Below, one piece after another: positions 1 through 11,533 of a stretch of DNA of 64,000 nucleotides. Every line of letters begins with the position of its first letter. Positions within the stretch are counted from its first letter, which is position 1. A program made the position numbers and the translations under genes. The stretch covers positions 18,508,338 through 18,572,337 of the forward strand of contig CM034401.1 of assembly GCA_019925095.2 (NCBI GenBank). The letters run 5' to 3'. Under the pieces are notes generated by a model, which was given only the letters and a program-made list of their open reading frames with translations, did no database searches and was not told the origin of the DNA. Origin of the DNA: Dendrolimus kikuchii. Its lineage: Eukaryota > Arthropoda > Insecta > Lepidoptera > Lasiocampidae.

Positions 1-1794
1 TTTTGACGAGATGGATGTAATACATACTGGTTGTGTTATTCTTACCCGAATACTTTTTACATAATTATATGTTAGAATACAGTTGCAAAAGTCTTTAAAG
101 AAGTAACCTAATTTTTCTTTATTATTTTACTATTCTAAAATGTTTTGGATTATTGATTAATCATCATAAAAATATAGCCTCCGGCCATTCATGTTTGTAG
201 GTACTTATAATTACGAATAAATGTATGTTAAAATTGACTTTGATGAATAAAATACATTATTCTTTCGGCATGTATTTTGGGAATACATCCATTATATCAT
301 AACATTTGGTATATATTTAAATAATAGTGTACTTTCTAAAACGGGTTTTCGGTAATAGGGATGAACATACTATATTTTTTATCCCTTGAACAGGCATAAC
401 TACCATATGATACTTGTCTGAAGTATACTGTACTTAAACTAAGCCGATCATCAACTCTTAAACTTGATTTATATTGGCATTAGTTAAGTAGCTAACTAAC
501 TACTTAACTAATGCAAGTTAACTAACTTGCGAAACTGGCGAATTAAGTCCTTATCATCGTTTGTACAGACAGTTTCCAGTGAAGTAATAAGTTTTTGATA
601 AAATAGATGTCTCTAGAAACTATAATAAAGACTCATTCTGGAGTTAAGTATGTATTTAACTAATGCTAATATGATACGGTCTTAAATCTTAACACTTATC
701 TTTCTTTCTTTGTTTTAATATGCACTCGCCTTTACTGAATTCCCCCTACCAAGGTCCGCACGAGTGCTAAACAAATTAATTAGCCTCCCCCTTTTTGACC
801 GGGTCGAAAAACGTGGTACCGGCTGAACCGGTACCGGAGGCGGTTATACAAATAACCGGTCGTAATTTAGGGGTGTGCAGAAATTAAACTATTTGTTTAG
901 GTGGTTAGTAGTTTCCACAAGTATCGGGTTGGTTAGGCACTCGAGAATGTGATGGATTAAAAATACTTCGAGATTCGTTAAGAAAGTGCCAGTTATACTG
1001 TTTTCGAATTGACGTTTAGAACGGTTATAAGAGTCGTTCGTTGTATTTTTAGCAAAGTGGTTAAAAACCAGTTTTGTTTCATAATTGAGTGTATAAGTTT
1101 GTACAAGCTTTTTAGGCTGTATAAGTTTGTTTGTATATCAGTTTTTTTTAAGTGAGACTATTTGTGAAAGTTTTGTTAACATAAAAGGGTTCGCAGAAAA
1201 TATCGTCAATTACAAAGACAGACAGATGGGGGTATAAGAACTTTGTGTGACGGTTTTGCATTTTAAATACCTAACTGTGCGGTATGATATAGGATTGTAA
1301 ATTACATACTGCTGATTTTTTAAGTGTTGTTCGGTGTTTAACGGCAACGCTACAAATGCCGCACAAGCCCTAAACACCACAAGGCTTTTATTTTTCCTCA
1401 TTCACCAGCCCATTGACAGTTTTCCTTTAAAACATATATATTTCTTAATAACCCTCGCAGAGAAAGAAGCACTTAGCAATAATTTCATTCTTACCCGTTA
1501 AAAAGGCGCAGCATCGACACGTGACAACCCTGAGTGGCGAAGCGATCAAAGCTTTGTTTTTAATGTAAACATCGGAAGTCGATTCCTATTTGTACCAAGG
1601 TTTTGGCTAATGAGTTTTTTCCTCATGCCGGCAAAGGGCGGGGCGCCGGCACATAATTCACCGCTGAATTCCAACTTTTTGGGTACCGTGGAAAAGTTTT
1701 AGAATTATAGTGTAGATATATTTACAAAAGCATGTATTAAATCTTTATATTTAAACATTCATACCTTGTAATAGCTGATTTAATTAAGTCTCAC
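1..1794. other. AT-rich DNA, no gene recognised
   Basis: No coding region or repeat family could be assigned here. Only short ORFs without recognisable motifs occur. Three short inverted repeats stand out: 477-514, 815-835 (8-bp arms GGTACCGG and CCGGTACC) and 1626-1651 (7-bp arms TGCCGGC and GCCGGCA). Confidence 0.5.
477..514. repeat. perfect 15-bp inverted repeat
   Basis: Arms GCATTAGTTAAGTAG and CTACTTAACTAATGC pair perfectly across an 8-nt loop. A related ATTTAACTAATGC string recurs near 655. Function unknown; it could be a relic of a small fold-back element. Confidence 0.6.
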
Positions 1795-1928
1795 TTCTCG
1801 CACAATAATTAGTCACCCTAGAGCGCTATTACGACATGCCCCAAAGCCGGAGTGAGACTCTGTACCCGACCACATTCGGAGTGTGAATGTTATCGCGTCG
1901 TTCCGCCCGCACGCTTTTATATTCGAGC
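1795..1928 (+). repeat. dispersed repeat, shared with 13.5 and 46.0 kb
   Basis: The stretch runs from TTCTCGCACAATAATTAG through a CACCCTAGAG core to CGCACGCTTTTATATTCGAG. The same order of blocks is seen in the second half of the 170-bp tandem unit at 13471-13980 and at 46007-46115. The class of element is not known. This copy is diverged. Confidence 0.6.
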
Positions 1929-2031
1929 GATGACAGAAAGAGCTGAATAGTAGAGTATTAGACACAAACTACCCTTCTATTATTATTCTGTCAATAAAGA
2001 AATTCGTTAAAACGGAACAATAATGTAACAC

Positions 2032-2185
2032 TTGATTACAGCTCCTGGAGCCGGCTCGATCTATATGATAGGTACGACTCTCTCACAGATTATGGGTGTG
2101 AAACGAGCCTTGAGCTAATCGTGTCCCTTTTCCCTCATTTTCCCTATCCCATCTCCCTATTCCAATTCTCTATCCCATATTTTAT
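2032..2185 (+). repeat. SINE-like fragment (CTCTCACAG family)
   Basis: A block with GATTACAGCTC, then a TATGATA/ACC stretch, CTCTCACAGA and GTGTGAAAC-type sequence, then CCCTATCCCAT repeats. It matches 37505-37715 in the same order. In that copy the block is followed by the GTTGCAAACG...GGCGACGGTAAC module also found in SINE-A. I infer a SINE related to common lepidopteran repeats. Confidence 0.5.
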
Positions 2186-2944
2186 GCAAAAAAAATATAT
2201 TTTGAAATTATTTTTATTCGCGGTTTCCAACCGTTAATATTGAATCTGTTCCTTAAGGAAGCTTTCCGGTTTTTTATCGGACCCTTATGTCACAATAAAT
2301 GATCACTTTGTTCAGATTAGTTCGCATGAAATTTAAATTCTTATCACTCATAAATTATTTTATTGACCGGAATAAAAACTATCGAGTTTCATTCGAATGA
2401 GTTAATTTCTGAGAACGAACTAAGAAATGTCCAAATATAATCACTTCCACGTATTATAATATAGGTAGTAAGTATGAATAATTAATCTTGAAAAGAACTT
2501 CAAATCACAAATTGAGGCGCACACTTGACGGGTCTCTTTCGTCTCCAAGGCAGCCCATCAAAATTCTTGTCTCGCAAGTAATTTAGGTGCGTAGGCAGAA
2601 AGGTCAGGTTTTTTTTTATTCAAGAGCCTCGCTTCTTTCTGTTTCAAAGAAATTTCGGTGTTTAGTCCCTCTCTTTGGGTACTCTGGTGAGACGATTACG
2701 TTTGGACCGTTTGTTTGAATTTAATTTATTAAAATTACGTGGTTACTTTTTCACCAGAACATGGAAAAAAGACGAGAAAATTGTTCGTAAAGTGTTATCT
2801 ATTTTTCAGTCTATACATGTGCCTTTAGTCTACGAAACTTATGTATGAAGTTCAAATCTATTTTGATATATTACTCCAGATGACGTAGGCTAGCTGAAGT
2901 TATTAGTATAATAAAAATTAGTATAGTAAAAATTAGGTAGCTAC

Positions 2945-3195
2945 TAGTATGCAAAGTGGATGGATGCAGAAGTCGTGGAAGGCCACGACACACCTTCCAT
3001 GATCAAATTGATCGTGTACTAGCAGAAGGTGATGTCAGGAGCCTTAAGAACAGACGAGCGTGCATGACAAGAGTTATGAATGTCAAAGAAGCAAGTGAGG
3101 CGTGTAAGAACAAGCCTGAATGGCGCTCTGTTGTTCGTGCCTACCCCGCAAAGGAACTGGCGTGAAGTTATGTATGTGTATGTACTAGTATGTAT
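2945..3195 (+). pseudogene. LINE C-terminal fragment with (ATGT)n tail
   Basis: An open stretch from about 2945 to the TGA near 3165 encodes a GRPR motif, then NRRACM, VKEAS and WRSVVRAYP-type segments typical of the extreme C-terminus of LINE endonuclease/reverse transcriptase proteins in Lepidoptera. The stop is followed at once by AGTTATGTATGTGTATGTA, so the 3' UTR is only a few bases plus a microsatellite tail, a pattern usual for RTE-type elements (inference). Everything 5' of the last ~70 codons is missing, as in target-primed 5' truncation. Related tails lie at 9412, 15794, 25012, 29684 and 34425. It is a dead fragment and not a host gene. Confidence 0.75.
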
Positions 3196-3357
3196 ACACG
3201 GGTTATGCTATGTAATTTTAATAATTGGATGAACATATTTTATATGTATCATTTATCCCGGCAAATGGGATGATCTTCAGTACATGAGGACTCGAATTTA
3301 CCGCAAGCAAAATTGATTAAAAATATTTTAATTTATTTTGGTATCTATATAAATATA

Positions 3358-3567
3358 CTAGCTGACCCGTGCCCACTTCGCTGGACATCAGAAAAAAAAT
3401 AAAAAATACTTATTATTAATCACAATCAAATATACCCTATGTCATTTAGAAATAATGTAGCTTTCCACTGGTGGAAGAATTTTCAAAATCGGTTTAGTAG
3501 ATCCAGAGATTACCCCATACAACGTCAGAAACTCATAAACTTTACCTCTTTATAATATTAGTATAGA
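3358..3567 (-). mobile_element. non-autonomous Helitron-like element (H1)
   Basis: Read on the minus strand it begins TCTATACTAATATTATAAAG and ends GGGTCAGCTAG. It sits exactly between A and T (host T at 3568 and A at 3357 on the plus strand). A 5'-TC, a 3'-CTAG and an A/T insertion site without target duplication are Helitron hallmarks. No Rep/helicase coding remains in its 210 bp. Confidence 0.65.
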
Positions 3568-5170
3568 TGTATGTTTTGATAACAGTGGATGAAAGCAAAT
3601 AAGAAGTAGGCAGGTTTAGATAGAGAGAGGTAAAGAAACTAAGATACATTTTATTACAAAAATTCGGAAAGTTGCAATGAATTTGACTGGTCGCAGGGAA
3701 AACATAATTATTACATAATTAGAAACTATATATACATATAGTTACATTATTCGATATAAAACTTAATTCATTACAATTCAAAGAGTAACGAATCTAAGTA
3801 AATATAAAAACCAAAATCGTAAAAGTATTGTATGTAGGTAAGGATGAAGTCCTTTTATGAGCGATAGCGAATTAACTAAGCGCTTTTATATTTATAAAAA
3901 AAATAGTTATTTTGTTTGTTGACACTACATTAAATTACTTATTAATTGATTACGTGGCTGTTTAATTTAAATGTTTTTAATTCTGGCATTTTACCTTTTT
4001 TAATAACGTCTTAACGAAAAGACTATGAACTCCATTGACATGAGTTAAAATGATAAAGCATTTCCAACTAGAAAAATTTGGCATCAGGCAAATAATATTA
4101 AATCAAAGGAAATATCTGCTTGCAATACAATTAATCGACGTAATTTTCATGTCACGTTGACAGAAATTATAATTCTGTTTCTATCTTATATATGATAGCG
4201 TCAATGAAAGTCCAAAAATATACAACACAACACACTCAGTCATATATCAAACATATTTCTTTCAATTATAAGTAAATAATAAGTATTTTGTCTTTTTGAC
4301 TAAATTTAAATTATAAGCAACACTTTACAAGATTTTTAAAAACCGAAATTTAGACTATTCAAAAATGGACTGCCGAAATATTCTGTTTTACACTGTAAGT
4401 TGTATCTAGTCGAATAATGATTTATAATGCAAGCCTTGTCTCTATCGCTGAAATATGTGTTGATGTGCAACAAAACTATAAACTTTGTAGTTCTGTCTCC
4501 TCCGATAGTTATGATAAGGTTATTTTAAATCTATGTCGCTCCGCTTCCGCTTTACGCTTTGCCACAACCTTACATCCACGGTCTGTGTGGGCCACTAATT
4601 GACAGATTGAGTGAGTAGGCACTCCAATAGTGATACGGCGAATTGGCCAGGAGCACGTAACGTTTCTTGTTTTATTTCCATGTTTTCTCAGTCGATTGAT
4701 TTTTATTCTATACGAAATCTAGCATTCTACTTTGCTTTGATTTTAATATCATTTGAATTGCTTTTTATTTAAAAATATAAACTTCATTAAAATGTTTAAA
4801 CATATATTGAATCTATATTTGAATTTTTTATAATATTTTCGCAATTTTCTCACGTGTTCATCATGTGTAACAGATTAAGCATATTGTTATGTTTACTTAG
4901 TTACTTACTCGTAGTAAAAATATTAAAGAGAGAGTTAAAATTGAATTTCGATTGTTTCTGAATTTCTACGTTTCATCTAATTTGAAGTATCCACTTTTCG
5001 TTTTATCAAAATACTCATAATTTTAATGTTAGAGCCAAGAAAGGTAAAGGATCTTGTTCAAACCAATTGTCTTTGAAAGTATTTTCGAAGCTTTAATACC
5101 TCAAACGTTTTTAGAATTTTCAATCTCATAGTGCTAAATCTAGAGGGAATACATTTATTCAAATTTAGAA
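3568..5170. other. AT-rich DNA, nothing recognised
   Basis: Only short, motif-free ORFs, including a 61-codon one at 4417-4602. No repeat family could be assigned. Confidence 0.45.
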
Positions 5171-5733
5171 TCTATAATATTATAACATTCTAAACATGTC
5201 GTGTTTGTACATTGAAGCTATTTAAAAAAACAACTGGAATAGATTATATAATCGATGGAGTACACAATGCATTTTTTTTGTCTGTTTACATAATGTATAC
5301 AAGTCGCGAAAAGTTAAGAAAATATTCTTGTCTGTTTGTTCGTAATTCACGTAAAAACTACTGGGCCGATTTCGATGCGACTTTCGCTGATCGACTGAAA
5401 ATTTTTAGACTTATAGTCTGCGCTATCTATCACATATCCGGGGAATAATTTTGGCCAGATTAAAAAAAAACTACTTCCAATGTGATTTTTTTCACTAATC
5501 GATAGCAAATTTGATGTAATGAAATGTGTGATATTTTTTATCCCGGGATTCCCGCGACAATTTTCCCGGGAATGGCTTGTAGTTATTCGAGTGCAAAAAA
5601 AATGCTTATATCGACACAATTTCTCCTAAAACGATAGCTTATATTCTTTATTAAATATTGCGGTACTTTGTGTCCCGGGAATCCCAAAAAAAATTTCAAA
5701 TCAAGCGTGGACGAAGTGGTGGGCATATCCTAG
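5171..5733 (+). mobile_element. Helitron-like element (H2), interrupted
   Basis: Starts TCTATAATATTATAAC after an A at 5170 and ends GGGCATATCCTAG before a T at 5734, fitting the TC...CTAG rule and A/T target. Near copies lie at 57044-57467 and 60697-60980. Compared with those, this copy has a 40-bp insertion at 5288-5327. It carries no transposition genes. Short ORFs on both strands inside it (for example 5212-5448 and 5347-5619) follow the repeat and are not genes. Confidence 0.65.
5288..5327 (+). mobile_element. solo tail of a Penelope-like element
   Basis: This 40-bp insertion contains ATAATGTATACAAGTCGCGA followed by AAAGTTAAGAAAATATT. The same tail ends the Penelope-like copies at 24096, 54102 and (inverted) 57667. 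It is flanked by perfect 10-bp direct repeats TTGTCTGTTT at 5278-5287 and 5328-5337, and sister Helitron-like copies lack it. I read it as an extreme 5'-truncated retroinsertion. Confidence 0.7.
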
Positions 5734-6835
5734 TTCATCTATATAAACCCAGCAGTTTGTGAAAAAAGTGATACTCGCAGACAAACAAATACAGACTGAC
5801 GAATAAACATAACGATTTCATAATGGATCCTTTTTTGCTGTAATGAGTTTAGAATCCAAAAAATCCAATTTACACAACAAGTCGCAATCTTCTAGCAACA
5901 AAACACAAAGGGAACTCAATAATTCCAAGTAATTTAATATCGTGGCAATGAGTTTGTTGCTATCGAGCGACAGTTTCACTGCCGTAATGGGCCATCCACC
6001 TTAAAAATACAATAGAATCGGTCTGAAGATGTTGAGAAACACAATCGCGCCATACATTATGCGAAGGTGGGTGGCAATATATCCACGAAATGGGGGTATC
6101 GCAAGTTTATTTTCAATTCAAACAACAATACGGTGTTTTTCTCGCAAACTACCCACTTAAATATAATTCGGGTGGTAGCGATAGGGTGTGTTTGGTCGCC
6201 GCACCGTCGAAACGCGCGTCGCGTTAGTTTTTACTTTCGTGTGTTTTGGTATAAGTTTGAAGTGGTAGCGGATTTTGTTCGGCGCGAAATTCGCAGTCAA
6301 ACAGATGGGGTCATCTAATGGAAAGTGACTTTTTTATTATTAGTTTCGTACCTTTTTAATGGAAATTTATTTTGATTAGTATTGTATTTACACGACTATT
6401 AATAGTTAATTTGTATGACAATTTATTGGGTGATTTGTTTGTGTTGAGGGGTACTTTAAAATTACTTATAATACTATGGTGCTAGATTTTATCTTATATT
6501 ATTTGTTCTAGTGTGCATTGTTGCTGTTACAATGATATGGTACAGATGTGTCTGTGCAGTGTGTTACTTACAACTATAAGTATGGAATATTTTTTATTGA
6601 ATTATTATTATTATTATAACGTATATCTAATATAAGCCTAATACTTATTGCTAGTGCCAATGGAAAATGTTTATCGTCGCCCACTTTCAATTAGATCGAT
6701 AGGATGGGATTAAAATGATTGGATACAAGAGATAAGAGAGAAGGAATAGAATAAAGAGGATGGAACAGGTGAGAAGGGATATTAAAGAAAAAGGTTAGGA
6801 AGGTTAGGATTGTCATTATATGTTTCATCGTTTCT
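5734..6835. other. unassigned DNA with a CpG-rich patch
   Basis: Mostly AT-rich. Around 6160-6310 the sequence is unusually rich in CG dinucleotides (for example CGTCGAAACGCGCGTCGCG). An 83-codon ORF at 6067-6318 covers this patch but shows no known motif. It could be a promoter-proximal or 5' UTR segment, but nothing proves it. Confidence 0.35.
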
Positions 6836-6935
6836 ATGTTTGCTTGTAGACAAACTGGCAAACGATCCAACTGATGGTACATCACGGTTGCCCGTGGATA
6901 TCTGCAATACCAAATTAGCCGATGCTTTACCTACC
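6836..6935 (-). repeat. old fragment of lepidopteran SINE/LINE 3' module
   Basis: A diverged copy of the module GATGGTAACCGCTTTCCATCA, here on the minus strand: the plus strand reads ACAAACTGGCAAACGATCCA, then CTGATGGT and a CCGTGGATATCTGCAATACC stretch. It is related to the 3' half of SINE-A and the CR1-like LINE end at 44.7 kb. Confidence 0.5.
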
Positions 6936-7039
6936 TCATGATGATTGTAAATATCTGTTAACGTTTCTTATTTTTTGGGAGCCCCATATTGTAGCGCTCT
7001 AGGAAAACTAGACGGAGAAGGAGTTTTTAACACAGCTTT

Positions 7040-7330
7040 TATAAGTATAGCATGAAAGAACTTGGATCATATATAGTAAACAACTTCCATTGGAAGTAAT
7101 TTACTCGCGTGAAATAGTTTCCATATAGTCTTATGTTTAATTCTGAGGCCTTAACACGACCACTTTTGAAGAATCGCATTGTGAAATCGATGTCTCTGAA
7201 TATACTGGTAGGTGCAGGACATAATATACGGTTCCATTTTATTTGACTTGTAATATTTACAATACGAATCTGCGAAAGAACACATTTTAATCCCCGTGCT
7301 CTCTAAAATATCTACATAGGAAATTTCCTA
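7040..7330 (+). repeat. dispersed repeat fragment, shared with 46.4 kb
   Basis: Blocks such as GTGAAATCGATGTCTCTGAA, ATACTGGTAGGTGCAGGAC and GAATCTGCG recur in the same order at 46370-46560. Class unknown. No coding. Confidence 0.45.
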
Positions 7331-7734
7331 AATCATGGAGATTAATGCTGCGTAATGCTGCATAGTTGGATAAGTTCCCGTATCTGCAGAAACGTTCATA
7401 ATCTTGACCTAGTAATTAAATTCCAAAAGAAAAGATACACACAGCAAGCGAATAATCTCCAGTCTACAAATTCTTATGACTTAAAGCACACCTGAATTCA
7501 AGTCCCACAAGGAAGTATTTTATTTAGAAATATTGTTTCGGGCCACACGTTAGACTCCGATAGGCATTACTCGCTTTCTCCACAGACTGTGTATTGAGTT
7601 AACAGTTGGAGGGTGGAAGAGAACATTTTAAATTCTCCCCTTTCGGTTGCTTTACGACCGTCGCAGGTGACACGCTGTTACTTGGATATTTCTGATCCAT
7701 ATCGTGATTTTTTCTAATAAATATTATAAACGCG
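7331..7734. other. unassigned DNA
   Basis: No gene, RNA or repeat family recognised. Confidence 0.4.
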
Positions 7735-7960
7735 AAACTTTGTAAGAACGTATAGATGTATGTTTGTTACTCTTTCACGCAAAAACTACAGAATGGATTT
7801 TGATGAAACTTTACAATAATATAGCTTACACATCAGAATAACACATAGGCTATAATTTATAAAGATATACTATGAATAATCCAAAATATAACGATTTTAA
7901 TTAATTTAAATTTAATCCTGCAGTAACTCTCACTTGAACACACAGGCAAAAAATTCGAAA
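7735..7960 (+). repeat. Helitron-like relic
   Basis: Contains ATATTATAAACGCGAAACTT, then TGTTACTCTTTCACGCAAAA and a CTACAGAATGGATTTTGATG segment, wording common in lepidopteran Helitron-like repeats and resembling the body of H2. Both ends are unclear. Confidence 0.4.
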
Positions 7961-8102
7961 AGTGGATTTTCGGAATTCGCTGATCCGATTTAGCGCCCAG
8001 GATTTTAATTGTTATTTTTAAATTCATTGCACATACTGTGAGAACTTCTTTAAATATTGATAAACGTCATTTATACACTTATGATATATTTTTATACACA
8101 GA

Positions 8103-8340
8103 CCAGCTGACCCGCAAACTTCGTACCGCCTCGGAATCATTAAATAAAAAAGCTGAATCAAAACTTAATCGGAACGAACATCAATCGTTTGACATTCAAA
8201 ACCAAAAAAATGAAAAAAACTTCACTTTTAAATTTAATTTGATTTTTGAACGACTTTAAAAATTTAATCGATTTCTAAACGGCGAGACGAACATCAAATG
8301 TTTGACTGGGAGTTTTTGGCGGGAACTGAAAGGGGACGTT
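8103..8340 (-). repeat. Helitron-like end fragment
   Basis: On the minus strand the fragment ends ACGAAGTTTGCGGGTCAGC followed by TGG, one base away from the CTAG terminus of the H1 element at 3358. The opposite end is not found. A 73-codon ORF at 8038-8259 runs through it and is probably meaningless. Confidence 0.4.
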
Positions 8341-9013
8341 GTGCTGTGCAGTTTTATTTTCTAAAAATGTGTAAAATCACTCTAAAACGAACAATAGTTG
8401 TAGGATATTGATAGGTTTTGAGTAGTAATTAAATATTTTTGTGAGAAATGTGAACTGTGTAGTCAAATGTGGCCTTTCGAGTTTTCACTAGAACTCCGTT
8501 ATACGGCGTCGATTGTAGCCTACAATACAATTCCTCCTGGCTTAAAGGCTTAGTTGCCAAGCCATAAACATAAAAAAAAAATGTTTGACAGGTAGGTATA
8601 GTTTGTAAGGGAAAGAGAAGTTGTTGTTTTTACTATATTCCAAGCATTTTTTTTTCATATTAACTACTCACCTTTTAAACCTTCCCTTGACTTCTACAGA
8701 TAATTCAAAACCAAAGTTTTAGCGATACTAACGAACAGCAATTGACTTTTATATTTATATATATATATATTAGGTCCCCTTATTCCCGTAATTGGTGACA
8801 ATCAGCTTTACCACCTCTTATCCTTAAGAGGAGTTTATGGGTAAGATTTTCACTAATCAGTTGCTGAGCAGTTTCTTAAAATTTAACAAACGATTATAAG
8901 TAAAGCCGTTAGTATTAATAATAATTATTGTGATTTTTACAAATAGCATAAATAATTTAATTAATGAAATACTACCTCCATGACTTGTTTTTTTTTTCTT
9001 CTCGTTATTAAAA
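8341..9013. other. AT-rich DNA
   Basis: No gene recognised. A short (TA)n tract lies at about 8752-8771. Confidence 0.4.
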
Positions 9014-9049
9014 TATAAAACCCGGCGGGAATGGGGCACACAAGTCAGT
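9014..9049 (+). promoter_or_regulatory. possible TATA/initiator core promoter
   Basis: TATAAAA at 9014-9020 is followed by AAGTCAGTG, whose TCAGT (9045-9049) matches the arthropod initiator. The spacing puts the TATA box about 33 bases before the A of the initiator (9047), which is canonical. Downstream there is no clear coding exon: a 63-codon ORF (9071-9262) starting with GTG and rich in Leu/Ile/Val is the only candidate. Chance occurrence in AT-rich DNA is quite possible. Confidence 0.3.
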
Positions 9050-9411
9050 GTAATTCTGTGACAGTCAAGTGTGAGGACGATAAGTTTTAATGATACATTA
9101 GTGATTTATGGATTGAAATGCTGCCTCTCATTTCTGGACGTTTTAATACTGTTGTTGTTGGTATCTCTGACGGGCATATTTGAACGCATAAATGTACGTC
9201 GTCGACGTTACTTTATCAACGAGTTTCGGTGGTTTTTTATCTGTCCCCTACGTGTGTACTAACACGGATTTATTGGTTACCTGTTCCGAGTTAATTCACT
9301 TGTGTTCCCGTTAAGTTTACGGCTTAGAGTGAATTGCGTGTAAATGAATTCTACTACGTTCTATACGTGTATACGTATACTTGTATTTACACGTGTAAAG
9401 AATTTTGTTTT

Positions 9412-9806
9412 AGTAACTACATACATACATACATACATAACTTCACGCCAGTTCCCTTGCGGGGTAGGCACGAACAACAGAGCGCCATTTAGGCTTGTCT
9501 GTTTAGTCATTCTTTCCACATGCCCAAACCACCGGAGCATTCCTTTCCTTACCTTCACCCCGACACTCTCTTTCAGACCAAGTCTCTTTCTTACTTCGGT
9601 ATTACGAACGCGGTCCGCGAGCGTCACTCCGCAGATTTTGCGCAGTGCTCGCATCTCGACCGCGTTTACTCTACTTTCATGCTCTGTCTTCTATACCCAA
9701 CTCTCGCTTCCATACGTGAGCGTAGGTACCAGCACCGCGTTGTGTATGGCAAGCTGGGCCTTCTGGCTGAGGTTCTTAGCGCCTAGAAGTTTACCTAACG
9801 CTTTAG
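9412..9806 (-). pseudogene. LINE C-terminal fragment, internally deleted
   Basis: Read on the minus strand this encodes, with one in-frame stop, the thumb and C-terminal part of a LINE reverse transcriptase: TYGSES, then VEMRALRKICGV, DRVRN and LRWFGHVERM. About two residues later the sequence jumps, out of frame, to the coding end seen at 3165 and 25145 and then to an (ATGT)n tail at 9412-9440. The GRPR/NRRACM part present at 2956-3100 is thus deleted. Plus-strand ORFs across it (9344-9838, 9520-9786) are antisense shadows. Confidence 0.8.
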
Positions 9807-9889
9807 TAACTGTTTTACTAATTATATGGCATTGGTAATTCTAGGTGATACAAAAGGTTATATCGTTATGTGAGGAACAAATGTCTAGC

Positions 9890-10115
9890 CATGCCGCCTT
9901 CTTCAGGTCCCGGTCGAAGGGGGTAGGCCCAAGAAATGTTGGCTTGACGTTGTGAAGGATATCATGGATACCAATGGTCTCAAAACTAGGGATGTTGAAG
10001 ACCGCGTGAAGTGGAGTACAAAAAGTAGGAAAGCAGACTGGGCGCTAAATTGAACGCTCCGAACGCAACCGGGATTTAACGCTCAGATGTTGATGATAAT
10101 AATGATGACAAAAGG
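9890..10115 (+). pseudogene. RTE-like LINE C-terminal fragment
   Basis: From about 9910 the plus strand encodes a VEGGRPKKCWLDVV segment, an acidic D-I-M-D-T-N linker, DVEDRVKW and SRKADW before a TGA at about 10052. This is the C-terminal pattern of RTE-type endonuclease/reverse transcriptases. The tail ends in a GATGATAATAATGATGA microsatellite, as expected for this clade. It is a different family from the (ATGT)n LINE lying just upstream on the other strand. 5' truncated. Confidence 0.75.
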
Positions 10116-11430
10116 GTATATCGTGATTAGTCATATTACGGTTTATATATATGAAAACACCATTGAAGTAAGTGTTTTCACAATACTCGTATTGACTTAT
10201 TTATCAGTCAGACAGTATGTCTTGTTATAGTTACAGTACATGCCAATATCTGGACTTCATTGCTTTAAGAGAGTTGAACAGATTAAATTTATAGTATTGA
10301 AGATTAAAATAATGATTTTATCATAATTTTTCGTTTCTGTTTCATTTAGATATCTTGCAGGATTTAGAAGATATGAATATAATATCCAAATCCCGCGCAA
10401 CGAAGTGCTGCGTACATTTAGTAATAAATAAATGAGAAATCATCTAAAATGATACCTAAACAATCTGCGCCAAAGTCCCTCCGATCTGGAGGCCAGCAAA
10501 GTGTGTGAACGAATTACTGTAATTATGTCGGCCGAGCCCTGGGGGGATAATTTGTTGGTTTCATACCACCCCTATACTAGTGATGTTATGGAGCCACTCG
10601 ATTTGACGAGTTAGTCATTTGAGTCACATGCGGAACAACAGTGTTTATCTCTCTTGCAGGAAATGGTCGAACGCAGTGTGCCAAATATTAACTTTTTTTA
10701 CGTTTCATATACCTCTATGGTTTGTTGTTTTTGCCAAAAAAATCTTCTTTCTTAAGCATCCGATGACGTGGACATTGCAGATTGTCGGTCGTTGATAGGG
10801 GCTGGATGAGAAAAGCAAAGATCTGACATACGTATTGCAGACTCACGAATACCTTAATCCGGCAATCGACATCAATTACCTGATAATGTTGTAAACCTGA
10901 ATTGTTTTCGATCTTTTACTGAATCTCTTTTTAGCAGACTTAAATATTTTTCGATACTTACTACCTACAGTTTTACCTATAACAGGTTTTTTACATTGAA
11001 AACAGTGTACAATAAACTTAACATTGAAGTTATTTTAGTGTCTTTATAGTAAACTTATATGTTTGAATATAAACACCTAAACTATATTTTCACAGGGTTA
11101 CTTTTGAAAAAGAACCCGAATTAAAAATTGTTATTGCGTTTGCTATTTTTATTAATTATCTACTCAAAACGAGTCGTTCAAGTCAAAAATAAATCAATCA
11201 ACACTATTGTAATTCAACGCTGGCAGGAGAAAGTGTGGGGTTACACAGGGGGTATTGATGAGGACTCGTAGGGGTTGATTATTGCAATATTAATTACAAG
11301 GGTGGCGAGTGTTTGATTTGATGAAATAGAATTTGATGATTATTTTTAAGCTTTTATTCCCTTTGTTATTTATGGAACCATTGCTGCTAGTTCTAAACGT
11401 GAAAGGGTAAACGCAGAGATTTTACTATTT
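10116..11430. other. unassigned DNA
   Basis: No gene or repeat family recognised. GC content rises briefly around 10480-10620. Confidence 0.4.
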
Positions 11431-11466
11431 AAAAACTAAAAAGTATAAAATAACTTATTTCTAAAG

Positions 11467-11533
<67 letters not shown>

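Noticed and set aside
9344..9838. 164-codon plus-strand ORF
   Set aside because: Antisense to a LINE C-terminus whose minus-strand motifs are clear, and it ends in a microsatellite tail.
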